Positions 45,315 to 54,595 of a stretch of DNA of 64,000 nucleotides are shown one piece after another. A program made the translations under genes and the position numbers. A model generated the notes under the pieces. It did not search any database. It was not told the DNA's origin and saw only the letters and a program-made list of their open reading frames with translations. Where the stretch lies: positions 1 through 64,000 of the forward strand of contig NZ_QCXS01000002.1 in NCBI RefSeq assembly GCF_003260015.1. Direction: 5' to 3'. The DNA is from Nakamurella deserti. GTDB lineage: Bacteria > Actinomycetota > Actinomycetes > Mycobacteriales > Nakamurellaceae. Within the stretch, counting starts at the first letter, position 1. Every line of letters begins with the position of its first letter.

Positions 45315-47408
45315 TCAGCCGATTCCCGGGACGAGGCGCACGACGAGGTCGATGAGCCAGATCCCGACGAAGGGAACGAGGACGCCGCCGAGGCCGTAGA
45401 CGGCCAGGTTGCGCTTGAGCAGCCGGGCGGCGGTGGTGGGGGTGTAGCGGACGCCCTTCAGGGCCAGCGGGATGAGGACCACGATGACCAGTGCGTTGAA
45501 GACGACCGCGGACAGGATCGCCGACGACGGGGTGGCCAGGCGCATGATGTTGAGCGCGTCGAGCTGGGGGTAGATGCCGCTGAACATCGCGGGCAGGATC
45601 GCGAAGTACTTCGCGAGGTCGTTGGCGAGCGAGAACGTGGTCAGTGCACCGCGGGTGATGAGCAGCTGCTTGCCGATCTCGACGATCTCGATCAGCTTCG
45701 TCGGGTCGGAGTCGAGGTCGACCATGTTGCCGGCCTCCTTGGCCGCCGACGTCCCGGTGTTCATCGCGACCCCGACGTCGGCCTGGGCGAGCGCCGGGGC
45801 GTCGTTGGTGCCGTCACCGGTCATCGCGACCAGCCGGCCGCCGGCCTGCTCGCGGCGGATCAGCGCCAGCTTGTCCTCGGGGGTGGCCTCGGCGAGGAAG
45901 TCGTCGACGCCGGCCTGGGCGGCGATGGACTTCGCGGTGACCGGGTTGTCGCCGGTGACCATCACGGTCCGGATGCCCATCGCGCGGAGGTCGGCGAAGC
46001 GGGCGGCGATGTTGGGCTTGACCACGTCGGACAGCTCGACGACGCCGAGCACCGCGGCGTCCCGGTCGGGTTCGGCGACGGCGACCACCAGCGGGGTGCC
46101 GCCCCGCTGGGACACCTCGGTGACCAGCCGGGTCAGCTCGGCCGGCGCGGCGCCGCCGCGCTCCACCGTCCAGGCGAGCACGGAGGTGCCGGCGCCCTTG
46201 CGGATCTGCCGCCCGTCGAGGTCCAGTCCGCTCATCCGGGTCTGGGCGGTGAACGCGACGGGAACGGCATCCGCCTCGGGCGCCGGGAGGGTGTGCGGCA
46301 GGCCGAACTCCGCGGCGCACAGGTCGACGATGCTGCGGCCCTCGGGGGTCTCGTCGGCCAGGCTGGACAACCGCGCCGCCGCGGCGAGGGCGGCGACGGG
46401 AACCCCGTCGACCGGATGCAGGGCGGTGGCCCGCCGGTTGCCGAAGGTGATGGTGCCGGTCTTGTCCATCAGCAGCACGTCGATGTCGCCGGCCGCCTCG
46501 ACCGCCCGACCGCTCATGGCCAGCACGTTGCGCTGCACGAGCCGGTCCATGCCGGCGATCCCGATGGCCGACAGCAGGGCGCCGATGGTGGTCGGGATCA
46601 GGCAGACCAGCAGGGCGATCAGCCGGATCGGGTCCTGGGTCTGTCCGCCGTAGGCCGCCATCGGACCGACCGCGACGACGACCAGCAGGAAGACGATGGT
46701 CAGCGAGGCGAGCAGGATGTTCAGGGCGATCTCGTTGGGGGTCTTCTGCCGGGCCGCGCCCTCGACCAGCCCGATCATCCGGTCGACGAAGGACTCGCCG
46801 GGCTTGGCGGTGATCTGGACGACGATCCGGTCGGACAGCACGGTGGTGCCGCCGGTCACGGCACACCGGTCGCCGCCGGACTCACGCACCACGGGTGCGG
46901 ATTCACCGGTGATGGCCGACTCGTCCACGGTGGCGATGCCCTCGACGATGTCGCCATCACCGGGGATGGTCTGGCCGGCTTCGACCAGTACCCGGTCGCC
47001 GATGACCAGATCGTTGCCGGAGACGGCGGTCTCGGTGCCGTCGGCGCCGAGCCGGCGGGCCACGGTGTCCCGCTTGGCCTGCCGGAGCGTGGCCGCCTGG
47101 GCCTTGCCGCGACCCTCGGCCACCGACTCGGCGAGGTTGGCGAAGACCACGGTGAACCACAGCCACACCACGACGAGCCAGCCGAACAGGCTCGGGGACA
47201 GCACGGCCAGCACGGTCGAGGCGATCGAGCCGACGAAGACCACGAACATCACCGGGTTGCGGGCCTGGTGGCGGGGGTGGAGTTTGCGCAGCGCACCGGG
47301 CAGCGCGGCGACGAGTTGGCGCGGCCGGAAGATCCCGGTGGGGACCCGGCGCCGGGTGGTCGGCTCCTCGACGGCGACGACGGGTTCGAGGGTGGATGGA
47401 GCGGTCAC
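45315..47408 (-). CDS. kdpB: Potassium-transporting ATPase subunit KdpB
   Basis: The product is 697 residues, a P-type ATPase. The phosphorylation site is DKTGTITFG, the actuator loop is [16 protein letters not shown] and the hinge is [18 protein letters not shown]. The membrane helices and [17 protein letters not shown] are as in KdpB of other bacteria. It hydrolyses ATP to drive uptake through KdpA. The GTG start at 47408 overlaps the kdpA stop. Confidence 0.98.
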   Translation of the reverse strand: MTAPSTLEPVVAVEEPTTRRRVPTGIFRPRQLVAALPGALRKLHPRHQARNPVMFVVFVGSIASTVLAVLSPSLFGWLVVVWLWFTVVFANLAESVAEGRGKAQAATLRQAKRDTVARRLGADGTETAVSGNDLVIGDRVLVEAGQTIPGDGDIVEGIATVDESAITGESAPVVRESGGDRCAVTGGTTVLSDRIVVQITAKPGESFVDRMIGLVEGAARQKTPNEIALNILLASLTIVFLLVVVAVGPMAAYGGQTQDPIRLIALLVCLIPTTIGALLSAIGIAGMDRLVQRNVLAMSGRAVEAAGDIDVLLMDKTGTITFGNRRATALHPVDGVPVAALAAAARLSSLADETPEGRSIVDLCAAEFGLPHTLPAPEADAVPVAFTAQTRMSGLDLDGRQIRKGAGTSVLAWTVERGGAAPAELTRLVTEVSQRGGTPLVVAVAEPDRDAAVLGVVELSDVVKPNIAARFADLRAMGIRTVMVTGDNPVTAKSIAAQAGVDDFLAEATPEDKLALIRREQAGGRLVAMTGDGTNDAPALAQADVGVAMNTGTSAAKEAGNMVDLDSDPTKLIEIVEIGKQLLITRGALTTFSLANDLAKYFAILPAMFSGIYPQLDALNIMRLATPSSAILSAVVFNALVIVVLIPLALKGVRYTPTTAARLLKRNLAVYGLGGVLVPFVGIWLIDLVVRLVPGIG

Positions 47409-49087
47409 AGCAGGGCCTCCGCGAGGGGTCCCAGCGCCAGCGCCGGGAAGAAGGTGAGCGCCGAGACGAGCACCACGACGCCGGACAGCAGCGCGCCGTA
47501 GAGCACCCCGGTGGTGGGCAGCGTGCCGGCGGACGCCGGGGTGGGCTGTTGGGCGGCCAGCGAGCCGGCCAGCGCCAGGATGAACAGGATGGGCAGGATC
47601 CGGCCGAACAGCATGACCAGGCCCAGCGACGTCTGGAACCAGTCGCTGGTGACGGTGATGCCGGCGAAGGCGCTGCCGTTGTTGTTGGCGGCCGAGGCGT
47701 AGGCGTAGAGCACCTCGGAGAAGCCGTGGATCGACGACGCCGTGCCCGGGTCACCGCCGTTGCCCTGGGCCGCGAGGGTGCCGGGCAGTGCGACGGCGAC
47801 ACCGGCCCCGATCAGCACGAGGGCGGGCATCACCAGCACGCTGAGCGCGGCCATGGTGATCTCGCGGCGGCCGATCTTCTTCCCCAGGAACTCCGGGGTG
47901 CGGCCGACCAGCAGCCCGCCGACGAACACCGCGATGATGGCGAACACGAGCATCGAGTACAGGCCGGAACCGACGCCACCCGGGGCGATCTCGCCGAACA
48001 GCATGTTCAGCAGGTACAGCCCGCCACCGGCGGCGGAGGCGCTGTCGTGCATCGAGTTCACCGCACCGGTGGACGTCCCGGTGGTGCTCACCGCGAACAG
48101 CACCGAGCCGGGGATCCCGAACCGGACCTCCTTGCCCTCGAGCATGGTTCCGGCCGCCCGGCCGGCCACCCCGGTGGCGTGGGACTCCGCCCAGGTGGCC
48201 AGGGCGAGCAGGGCGCCCCACAGGGCCGCCATGACCCCGAGGAGGGTCAGCCCCTGCCGCACATTGCCGACCATCGTGCCGAAGGTGCGGGTCAGCGCGA
48301 CCGGGACGACGAGGATCGCGATGACCTGGACGACGTTGCTCAGCGGGGTGGGGTTCTCGAAGGGGTGCGCGGAGTTGGCGTTGAGGATGCCACCGCCGTT
48401 GGTGCCGATCTCCTTGATCGCCTCCTGGGAGGCGACCGGGGCGACCGCGATGCGCTGGGCGGCACCGTCCAGTCCGGTGGCGGCGAAGGAGGCGTGCAGC
48501 GACATCACCACGCCCTGGGTCAGCAGGACGACCGCCACCAGGGCCGAGAGCGGCAGCAGGATCCGCAGGCTGCCGCGGACCAGGTCGACCCAGAAGTTGC
48601 CGAGACCGCCGCCGCCGGCCCGCACGAAACCGCGGATGAGGGCGACGACCACGGCCAGCCCGACCGACGCGGAGACGAAGTTCTGCACCGTCAGGCCGAT
48701 GAGCTGGGTGAGGTGCCCCATCGTCGTCTCGGGCACGTAGGACTGCCAGTTGGTGTTGGTGACGAACGAGACCGCGGTGTTGAACGCCACCGACGGTGAC
48801 ACCCCGGACAGCCCGTTGCTCAGCGGCAGCACACCCTGGACGCGCTGGAGGAGGTAGAGCACGGCGATGCTCGCCCCGGTGAAGCCGAGCAGACTGCCGG
48901 CGTATCCCGCCCAGGTCTGGTCGGTGGTGGCGTCGATGCGGGCCGCGCGGTAGAGGCCGCGCTCGAGTCGCGAGTGGGTCGCGCCCTGGTAGACGCGCGC
49001 CATGTGGTCGCCCAGCGGCACGTAGACCACGGCGAGCACCACCACGACGAACGCGAGCTGGAGCGCGGCCGCGAGGGCCGGGCTCAT
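47405..49087 (-). CDS. kdpA: Potassium-transporting ATPase subunit KdpA
   Basis: The product is 560 residues (E. coli KdpA 557), with about ten membrane helices and four selectivity-filter loops such as [15 protein letters not shown] and [19 protein letters not shown]. It forms the potassium-selective pore. The ATG at 49087 is used because it overlaps the kdpF stop and gives the usual N-terminus. The upstream extension of the frame is not real. Confidence 0.97.
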   Translation of the reverse strand: MSPALAAALQLAFVVVVLAVVYVPLGDHMARVYQGATHSRLERGLYRAARIDATTDQTWAGYAGSLLGFTGASIAVLYLLQRVQGVLPLSNGLSGVSPSVAFNTAVSFVTNTNWQSYVPETTMGHLTQLIGLTVQNFVSASVGLAVVVALIRGFVRAGGGGLGNFWVDLVRGSLRILLPLSALVAVVLLTQGVVMSLHASFAATGLDGAAQRIAVAPVASQEAIKEIGTNGGGILNANSAHPFENPTPLSNVVQVIAILVVPVALTRTFGTMVGNVRQGLTLLGVMAALWGALLALATWAESHATGVAGRAAGTMLEGKEVRFGIPGSVLFAVSTTGTSTGAVNSMHDSASAAGGGLYLLNMLFGEIAPGGVGSGLYSMLVFAIIAVFVGGLLVGRTPEFLGKKIGRREITMAALSVLVMPALVLIGAGVAVALPGTLAAQGNGGDPGTASSIHGFSEVLYAYASAANNNGSAFAGITVTSDWFQTSLGLVMLFGRILPILFILALAGSLAAQQPTPASAGTLPTTGVLYGALLSGVVVLVSALTFFPALALGPLAEALL

Positions 49088-49170
49088 CAGAACCGCTCCG
49101 GCGACAGCAGCGCCACCAACAGGTAGACCACCAGTGCGGCGCTGACCGCGAGCAGGACGACGGTGCCCAT
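49087..49170 (-). CDS. kdpF: KdpF small subunit
   Basis: The product is 27 residues with a single membrane helix (VVLLAVSAALVVYLLVALL) and the C-terminal LLSPERF, which matches the LL.PE.F signature of KdpF. It stabilises the KdpFABC complex. Its ATG overlaps the stop of the small ORF upstream, and its stop overlaps the kdpA ATG. Confidence 0.92.
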   Translation of the reverse strand: MGTVVLLAVSAALVVYLLVALLSPERF

Positions 49171-49262
49171 CACCGTGCCTTCGACGCCTGCAGCGCACGC
49201 AGCGCCCACAGACACAGGGCGTACCCCGCGATGATCACCAGAACGAACAACAGATCGGCCAC
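49170..49262 (-). CDS. Small single-helix membrane protein upstream of kdpF
   Basis: The product is 30 residues with a hydrophobic helix (LLFVLVIIAGYALCLWAL) and a basic C-terminus (RALQASKAR). The GTG at 49262 has a strong ribosome site (gggagga about ten bases upstream on the minus strand). The stop shares one base with the kdpF ATG, so it is the first gene of the kdp transcript. Small unnamed membrane proteins occur at this place in other actinobacterial kdp operons, to my memory. It could be an extra accessory subunit or a leader peptide. Confidence 0.7.
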   Translation of the reverse strand: MADLLFVLVIIAGYALCLWALRALQASKAR

Positions 49263-49339
49263 GGCCGCGCACTCCTCCCGACGCCCGCCGGATGCGGGGT
49301 CGGGATCAGCGTGGGACGGAGGTCAGCGGTCAGGGCCGC

Positions 49340-49391
49340 ATCTTGACGCTGTCCTGACGCGGGGGGTCGGGATCTTGACGCTGTCCTGACG
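49340..49391 (-). promoter_or_regulatory. Two identical 20-bp elements upstream of kdp (probable KdpE sites)
   Basis: The 20-mer atcttgacgctgtcctgacg occurs at 49340-49359 and again at 49372-49391, 32 bp apart (three helical turns). On the minus strand each contains gtcagga and gtcaaga spaced 11 bp, the direct-repeat layout typical of OmpR-family regulators. They lie 78-130 bases before the first kdp ORF and next to the stop of the DUF2231 gene. KdpE is the obvious candidate ligand. Confidence 0.7.
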
Positions 49392-49393
49392 GA

Positions 49394-49882
49394 TCAGCCG
49401 GTGCTGCTGAAGCTCGTTCCGCCCCAGACCGACGACGCGCCGCTGTCGCCCACGCGGTAGACGTGCACCACCGTGCCGACGGCCGCGACCGCAGCGAACA
49501 CCGCGATGCCCGCCACCAGCGCCTGACCGGGCTTGCGGTTGCTGTCCACGGTCCGCGTCTTCAGGTGGAGCCAGAAGACGAGGCCTGCGGCCAGGAGGAG
49601 GGCCAGGGCCCACCAGATCATCAGCTCACCCAGGGCAGCGTGCGGCGCCACGGTCGGCTTCTGCCCCAGGCCGGTGTTGGCCAGGGCCTCTCCGGCCTGA
49701 GTCGCGACCGGCACCGCCGCGGTCCCGACGACGGCGAGCCCCAGCGGCAGCGGCCCGGCCCAACGGCGGAACCGCGGCCAGACGGCGGCGAGCAGCACGG
49801 TGATCGAGGCCAGCGGCAGCAAGACCACCACCAGGTGGACGATCAGCGGGTGCAGGGGGAGGCCGAACGCGGTGTCGAACAT
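49394..49882 (-). CDS. DUF2231 membrane protein
   Basis: The product is 162 residues with four membrane helices. The family signature GLPLHPLIVHLVVVLLPLA (His11, His16) is at the N-terminus; a second conserved His lies near 78-82 (APHAALGEL). The family is of unknown function; paired His residues have suggested cofactor or metal binding. It is on the same strand as kdp and ends right at the KdpE-like elements. No link to potassium transport is proven. Confidence 0.85.
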   Translation of the reverse strand: MFDTAFGLPLHPLIVHLVVVLLPLASITVLLAAVWPRFRRWAGPLPLGLAVVGTAAVPVATQAGEALANTGLGQKPTVAPHAALGELMIWWALALLLAAGLVFWLHLKTRTVDSNRKPGQALVAGIAVFAAVAAVGTVVHVYRVGDSGASSVWGGTSFSSTG

Positions 49883-50057
49883 GGAAGCCCTTCGTGGTCG
49901 GCGGTCGTCCGCACGGGTGCAGGGGTGTGCCGGGGGGTCGAGTATGGCGGTGCTCTGTGAGAGGTACGTGGACAGCGCCGCCGCGGTTCGATCGGCGCGG
50001 TCCGCGGTGGGGGATCGACCCGGCGGTGTCCTGCCGGTTCGGCCCGCGGCGGTCCGC

Positions 50058-50825
50058 TCACTCCGGCAGTCGGCCGAACGGGCCGCGGATCAGTCCGCGC
50101 CCGATGAGCTCCACGGTCAGGACGGTCGCCATCGCCTGCACCAGGACCAGCGAGACCAGCACGAGCAGCTGGGCCGTGCCCGCCTGCCACGGGTCCGCGC
50201 CGGCCAGCAGCACCCCGACGAAGGCGCCGGGGAGCGTGACCAACCCGACGGTGCGGGTCTGGTCCAGGACGGGGATTAGGGCCAGTGCCGCGGCCGGTCT
50301 GCCGATCAGGGCCACCCCCTCGCGGCGACTCAGGCCCAGTGCCCGGGCCGCGTCGTACTCGCCGGCGCGCAGGCGTAGCTCCTCCACGGCCCGGCGCCCG
50401 GCCAGTGAGGTCGCGGTCATCGCGCCGCCGATGACGATGCCGGCGACGGGCAGCACGGCGACGGGCACCGGCGGGAGCACCGTGCTGGCGACGATGAGGG
50501 ACAGGGCGATCAGCACGGGGACCGCGACCGGCACGATCGTCCACCAGTGCGCCGGGCGGCGGGAGCCGCTCACCCGGTGCGCCGAGGTGGCCGCCGCGAT
50601 GACGAGCATCAGCCCCACGAAGGCCGCGGTCAGGGTCATCGACCGCAGCACCGCGCTGATGACCAGGCTCACGCCGGCGAGCTGGATCGCGGCCCGCGCG
50701 CAGGCCGTGAGCACGTCGCGGGCGCGTCCGACGTCGGCCCACCGGACCAGCAGCGCCGATGCGAGGGCGAAGACGACGCACAGGCCGGCCAGCGCGGGGC
50801 CGAGCCGCACCGCGCCGTCGGTCAT
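50058..50825 (-). CDS. FetB-like ABC permease (UPF0014)
   Basis: The product is 255 residues with about seven membrane helices. The motif AGRRAVEELRLRAGEYDAARALG followed by RTVGLVTLPGAFVGVLLAG is typical of FetB/YbbM, the permease of an iron exporter in E. coli. No ATPase partner (FetA) lies nearby. The ATG at 50825 is chosen; an ATG nine bases upstream is possible. The region 49883-50057 between it and the DUF2231 gene holds no gene. Confidence 0.85.
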   Translation of the reverse strand: MTDGAVRLGPALAGLCVVFALASALLVRWADVGRARDVLTACARAAIQLAGVSLVISAVLRSMTLTAAFVGLMLVIAAATSAHRVSGSRRPAHWWTIVPVAVPVLIALSLIVASTVLPPVPVAVLPVAGIVIGGAMTATSLAGRRAVEELRLRAGEYDAARALGLSRREGVALIGRPAAALALIPVLDQTRTVGLVTLPGAFVGVLLAGADPWQAGTAQLLVLVSLVLVQAMATVLTVELIGRGLIRGPFGRLPE

Positions 50826-50922
50826 GGCGCCCATGCTCGCACGCAGGGGCCGTCCGGAAACCCGTCGGGGACACCCCGTCGGCTGCGGTAGTCTTGTCCC
50901 CGCCCGGTCCGCCGGGCTCGAC

Positions 50923-50996
<74 letters not shown>

Positions 50997-51009
50997 CAGC
51001 GTCGCGAGA

Positions 51010-51039
51010 AGGGGCCGTTCCCGTCAGGGAGCGGCCCCT
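51010..51039 (+). terminator. Hairpin after tRNA-Pro
   Basis: Arms of 13 bp (51010-51022 and 51027-51039), with one G-U pair, enclose a gtca loop. It begins 14 bases after the tRNA. No long T run follows, but position and strength suit a terminator. Confidence 0.7.
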
Positions 51040-51150
51040 GTCGCTGTCTGCGGGGGTGCGCTCGACCGGACACGGGCGGATCCGAAGTCCGTGGCCGGCT
51101 CCCAGCAGCGCGCCCGCCCGTCGGCGGATATCACTGCCTGCTAGCTCTCG

Positions 51151-51165
51151 ATCACGTATAGTGAT
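51151..51165 (+). promoter_or_regulatory. -10 element within a palindrome before the GGDEF gene
   Basis: A near-perfect -10 (tatagt, 51157-51162) lies inside the inverted repeat atcac-gtata-gtgat (51151-51165). The overlap suggests a repressor site. No good -35 is visible. The GTG of the next gene is about 70 bases downstream. Confidence 0.5.
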
Positions 51166-51234
51166 GACCGGGACGGTGCTCCGTCGCCGCGGTCGACCGC
51201 CCGGTCGCCGCCCGCCGGACAGGAGAGCCCCGCT

Positions 51235-52650
51235 GTGGACACCGTCGCAGACACCGAGATCAGCGAAGCCGCCTGGCTCGCGACGCAGCAGCGCAACCTG
51301 GCGCGCCTGAAGGTGACCGCCGTCGTCGCCGCCCTCTCCATCCCGGCGGTCTCGCTCTCGGCGATGGTGGTGAGCGAGCAGTTCGTCTCCGGTCACCACT
51401 CCTACCTGATGGCCGGCGCGATCCAGCTGATCATCTCGGTGCCCATCGTCGTGCTGCTGTTCCGCTTCGTCCGGTCGGACCAGGACCGGGCCAACCGGCT
51501 GGTGGGCTCCCTGACGTCGCACCTCTCGCGGGCCGTGGAGGTGGCGGAGTCCCAGGCCCGCCGCCGCGAACTGCAGGCCGACCGCCAGGAGTTCGAGACG
51601 CGACTGGCGAATGCGCTGGACATGGCCGAGGGCGAACCGGAGGTCATCGACGTCATCGAGCGGTCGTTCGCCACCATCCTGCCGGCGGCCCCGGTCGAGC
51701 TGCTGCTCGCCGACAACAGCCACGCGCACCTGACCCGGATGGCCAGTTCGGCCGCCGGCGCACCCGGCTGTGGTGTGGATTCCCCCGACCACTGCCCGGC
51801 CGCCCGCCGCGCGCAGGTGCAGCGGTTCGACGACAGCGACGACCTGGACGCGTGCCCCAAGCTGCGTGGCCGCGCCGAGGGAGCGGTGTCCGCGGTGTGC
51901 GTGCCGGTGTCCATCATGGGCCGGACGGTGGGCGTCATCCATTCCACCGGCGAGGCCGGGACCCAGGTCGCCGAGGACACCGTGCTCGACCTGGGCACGC
52001 TGTCCAAGCTCGGTGGCGCCCGGATCGGGCTGCTGCGCGTGATGGCCGAGACCCAGTTGCAGGCGGCCACCGACAGCCTCACCGGACTGCTGAACCGGCG
52101 GTCGTTCGAGACCCAGGTGGCGCGCGCGCGTCGCGAGTCTCCGGTCGTCGCGGTGGCCATGGCCGACCTCGACCATTTCAAGACGCTCAACGACACCTAC
52201 GGGCACGAGACGGGTGACCGCGCCCTGCGGCTGTTCGCCAAGGTGCTCGCCGGCTCCGTGCGCAGCCAGGACCTGGTGTGCCGACAGGGCGGTGAGGAGT
52301 TCGTCGTCGCCCTGATGGGCTGCGGCGCCGACACGGCCCGGGGGGTGCTGGACGCGGTCCGCACCCGGCTGGAGGCCGCCATCACGGTCGCCGGGCTCCC
52401 CGCGTTCACCGTCAGCTTCGGCCTCGTGCAGGGAGACGACCGCGAGGACCTCCCGGAGCTCATCGAGCGGGCGGACGCCGCCCTGTTCGAGGCCAAGCGC
52501 GCCGGCCGCGACCGGGTGGTCGTGCACGACGCCGCCGGCATCGTGGTCGGCGCGGCATCGCCGGCCGGGCGCGGCCTGTCGGCGCAGCGGGCCGTCGACG
52601 CCACCCCGGCCGTCCGGGCCGTCCCCGGCGGGGACCGCGCCGCCGGCTGA
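51235..52650 (+). CDS. Membrane GAF-GGDEF diguanylate cyclase
   Basis: The product is 471 residues. Two membrane helices (about 27-46 and 59-79) precede a short coiled coil, a GAF-like domain (about 135-270) and a GGDEF domain (about 275-440). The active-site GGEEF is at 352-356 and the inhibitory RxxD (Arg343-Asp346) lies five residues before it, so it should make c-di-GMP with product inhibition. The GAF domain has four Cys (179, 187, 207, 222) in a CGVDSP.HCPA...ACP...VCVPV arrangement, possibly metal- or redox-binding. The GTG at 51235 has caggaga about nine bases upstream. Confidence 0.92.
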   Translation: MDTVADTEISEAAWLATQQRNLARLKVTAVVAALSIPAVSLSAMVVSEQFVSGHHSYLMAGAIQLIISVPIVVLLFRFVRSDQDRANRLVGSLTSHLSRAVEVAESQARRRELQADRQEFETRLANALDMAEGEPEVIDVIERSFATILPAAPVELLLADNSHAHLTRMASSAAGAPGCGVDSPDHCPAARRAQVQRFDDSDDLDACPKLRGRAEGAVSAVCVPVSIMGRTVGVIHSTGEAGTQVAEDTVLDLGTLSKLGGARIGLLRVMAETQLQAATDSLTGLLNRRSFETQVARARRESPVVAVAMADLDHFKTLNDTYGHETGDRALRLFAKVLAGSVRSQDLVCRQGGEEFVVALMGCGADTARGVLDAVRTRLEAAITVAGLPAFTVSFGLVQGDDREDLPELIERADAALFEAKRAGRDRVVVHDAAGIVVGAASPAGRGLSAQRAVDATPAVRAVPGGDRAAG

Positions 52651-52676
52651 CGATCACCCGCGTGCGGCGGCCGCTG

Positions 52677-53576
52677 TCAGGCCCAGGCGCGGCGGCTCCG
52701 CGCGGCCCAGTAGGCGGCGGGCGGTGTCGCGAGCGCACCGAACGCATCGGGGTCGACCACCAGACCGGTTGCGCCCACGTTGCTCTCGAGCTGTGACACG
52801 GTCACGGCTCCGGTGAGCACGACGTCGGCCCAGGGCTGCGCGAGGGCGGCCGCGAGCGCCAGCCGGTCCGCCGGGTGCTCGCCGGCCAGCGCCGGGTGCC
52901 CGGCCAGCAACCCGTTGGCCAACGCCTCCTTGACCACCACGCGCACACCCGCGGCGTGGGCCTCGGCGAGAGCGTCGCCGGCCGAGGGCTCGAGCAGGTT
53001 CCAGGTGGATTGGACCGAGGTGAACAGCGGTGCGCCGTCGACGGTCAGGGCCAGTCCCCGGCGGACGGCCGCCGCCTGGTCCGGTCCGGAGGTCGAGAAC
53101 CCCACTTCGACGCCCTGCGCGCGGATCTCACCGAGCCGGGCCAGCACGGCGGCATCGTCGAACAACGGGCTGTTCAGGGTCAGCGAATGGACCTGGTACA
53201 GCCGCAGCCACGGGCCGAGCAGCGCCGTCGTCTCCGCCCACTGCCGGTCCAGCATCGCGCGGGAGTGGTCCTTCTCCTCGTGCCGGGTCGCGTCCGCACG
53301 CCAGTCCGCGGTGTAGCGGTAGCCCCATTTGCTGGCCACGAAGGGCACGTCGGCTGCGGTGGCCACCCACGAGGCGAGGAACTCCTCCGCGGCGCCGTAC
53401 CCGCGGGCGGCGTCGACGTAGCGGACACCCAGAGACACAGCGGCGTCGAGCATCTCGTGGGTGCGGGCGCGCATCACCGCCGGGGGCCGGTCCGCCGGCA
53501 GGTCGGCGGCCCGGTCGGTGGTGATGTAGGCGGGGCGACCCAGGGCGGCGAGCCCGAGACCGAGTGCGGCGACCAC
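52677..53576 (-). CDS. Aldo/keto reductase
   Basis: The product is 299 residues, (beta/alpha)8 aldo-keto reductase. The catalytic tetrad is visible: Asp in VRYVDAARGYG, the Tyr four residues later, Lys in FVASKWGYRY and His in LYQVHSLTL. It lacks the first beta hairpin of some relatives. It probably reduces a small carbonyl compound with NAD(P)H. It converges on the GGDEF gene with a 26-base gap; the TetR-like gene lies 71 bases upstream on the same strand. Confidence 0.9.
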   Translation of the reverse strand: MVAALGLGLAALGRPAYITTDRAADLPADRPPAVMRARTHEMLDAAVSLGVRYVDAARGYGAAEEFLASWVATAADVPFVASKWGYRYTADWRADATRHEEKDHSRAMLDRQWAETTALLGPWLRLYQVHSLTLNSPLFDDAAVLARLGEIRAQGVEVGFSTSGPDQAAAVRRGLALTVDGAPLFTSVQSTWNLLEPSAGDALAEAHAAGVRVVVKEALANGLLAGHPALAGEHPADRLALAAALAQPWADVVLTGAVTVSQLESNVGATGLVVDPDAFGALATPPAAYWAARSRRAWA

Positions 53577-53647
53577 GTCCGTCTCCTTCCGGCCGGTCCG
53601 CCGGGTGGCGGCGGAGCGCCCAGCCTAGGCCCTGCCGCCCGGCCCGC

Positions 53648-54337
53648 TCAGTGCTGCTGGTTCTTCGCCGGCCGCCGGCCGTAGCGGGCCACCTGGTAGC
53701 CCAGTACCCGCAGTACCGCGCGGGCGGGCCCGGCGTCACCGGTGGCCAGGTAACCGATCGTCAGGCCCTCCAGGGTCGCGGCGACCAGCAGGGCCAGCTG
53801 CTCGCGGGGGAGTTCCCAGCGGATGTGATGGGCGTCGGCGATCAGGTCGAGCCAGGTGGCGATGCCCGCGGCGGGCGCCCACGACGCCATGTCCCCCGGG
53901 GTGGCCGGTCCGGTGTCACCGCCGCCCGCGGTCGGGATGGACGGCCCGCCGCGTCCGGCGGTCCACCCGCGTTCCGCGGCGGTGTCGAGCCGGCGGGCCT
54001 GGATGCTGCGGACGGCGCGGTGCTCGTCGCGATGGTCCACCACGGCGTCCCAGTGGGCACTCAGGGCGATCTGCAGGGAATCGGTCAACGACCGCCGCCG
54101 GGCGACGGTGGCGGCCACCCGCTCGAAATGCAGCCCGGCCAGTTCTTGGATGACCGAGGAATACACCTCGTCCACCGAGGTGACGGGAAATGCGACCCCG
54201 GGGGAATGGCGTCCGAGGCGGTCGTGCAACAGATCCGGAGTGACCGCGGCCGCGCCGTGAATGTTGACCAACTCGACGGTGTCGAGGTGGATGGCCCGTC
54301 GTTGGTCGAGCGGGCGATCCGCCATGCGGGTGGTCAT
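53648..54337 (-). CDS. TetR-like transcriptional regulator
   Basis: The product is 229 residues, mostly helical. The first ~65 residues fit a divergent TetR helix-turn-helix (ELVNIHGAAAVTPDLLHDRLG). A ligand-type C-terminal domain follows (LALLVAATLEGLTIGYLATG). The assignment is tentative because the DNA-binding motif is weak. The ATG at 54337 has aggaga five bases upstream. It may control the aldo/keto reductase downstream or the secreted proteins divergent to it. Confidence 0.65.
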   Translation of the reverse strand: MTTRMADRPLDQRRAIHLDTVELVNIHGAAAVTPDLLHDRLGRHSPGVAFPVTSVDEVYSSVIQELAGLHFERVAATVARRRSLTDSLQIALSAHWDAVVDHRDEHRAVRSIQARRLDTAAERGWTAGRGGPSIPTAGGGDTGPATPGDMASWAPAAGIATWLDLIADAHHIRWELPREQLALLVAATLEGLTIGYLATGDAGPARAVLRVLGYQVARYGRRPAKNQQH

Positions 54338-54530
54338 GGTTCTCCTGTGATGGGCAAGTTGCGGTCATGGACCACGCTACGACCACAGGATGGGGGAAAT
54401 GTGCATGGTCGATGGGGCGCGGATGGGCGTCGCCATTACGCCGGAACGGTCGGGCCCGATACGCAGAGTGGCGGTCGGGAATTGGCGGGAGACACCGGTG
54501 AAATTTCTGTGGAACAGGTTCGTGAATGCC

Positions 54531-54559
54531 TTGTAGACCCTTTGATCGAACCGTAATGT
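54531..54559 (+). promoter_or_regulatory. Candidate promoter of the first secreted repeat protein
   Basis: A -35-like ttgtag (54531-54536) and -10-like taatgt (54554-54559) are 17 bases apart. Transcription would start about 30 bases before the ATG at 54596. The surrounding stretch is less GC-rich than the rest of the window, as is common for strong promoters here. Confidence 0.55.
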
Positions 54560-54595
54560 CCTGCATCCGGAGTTCGAACGACATGGGGGTTCAAC

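Noticed and set aside
42067-45399. An 1110-codon plus-strand frame opposite kdpD and kdpC
   Set aside because: It is a GC-rich antisense shadow. kdpD and kdpC on the minus strand have all family motifs.
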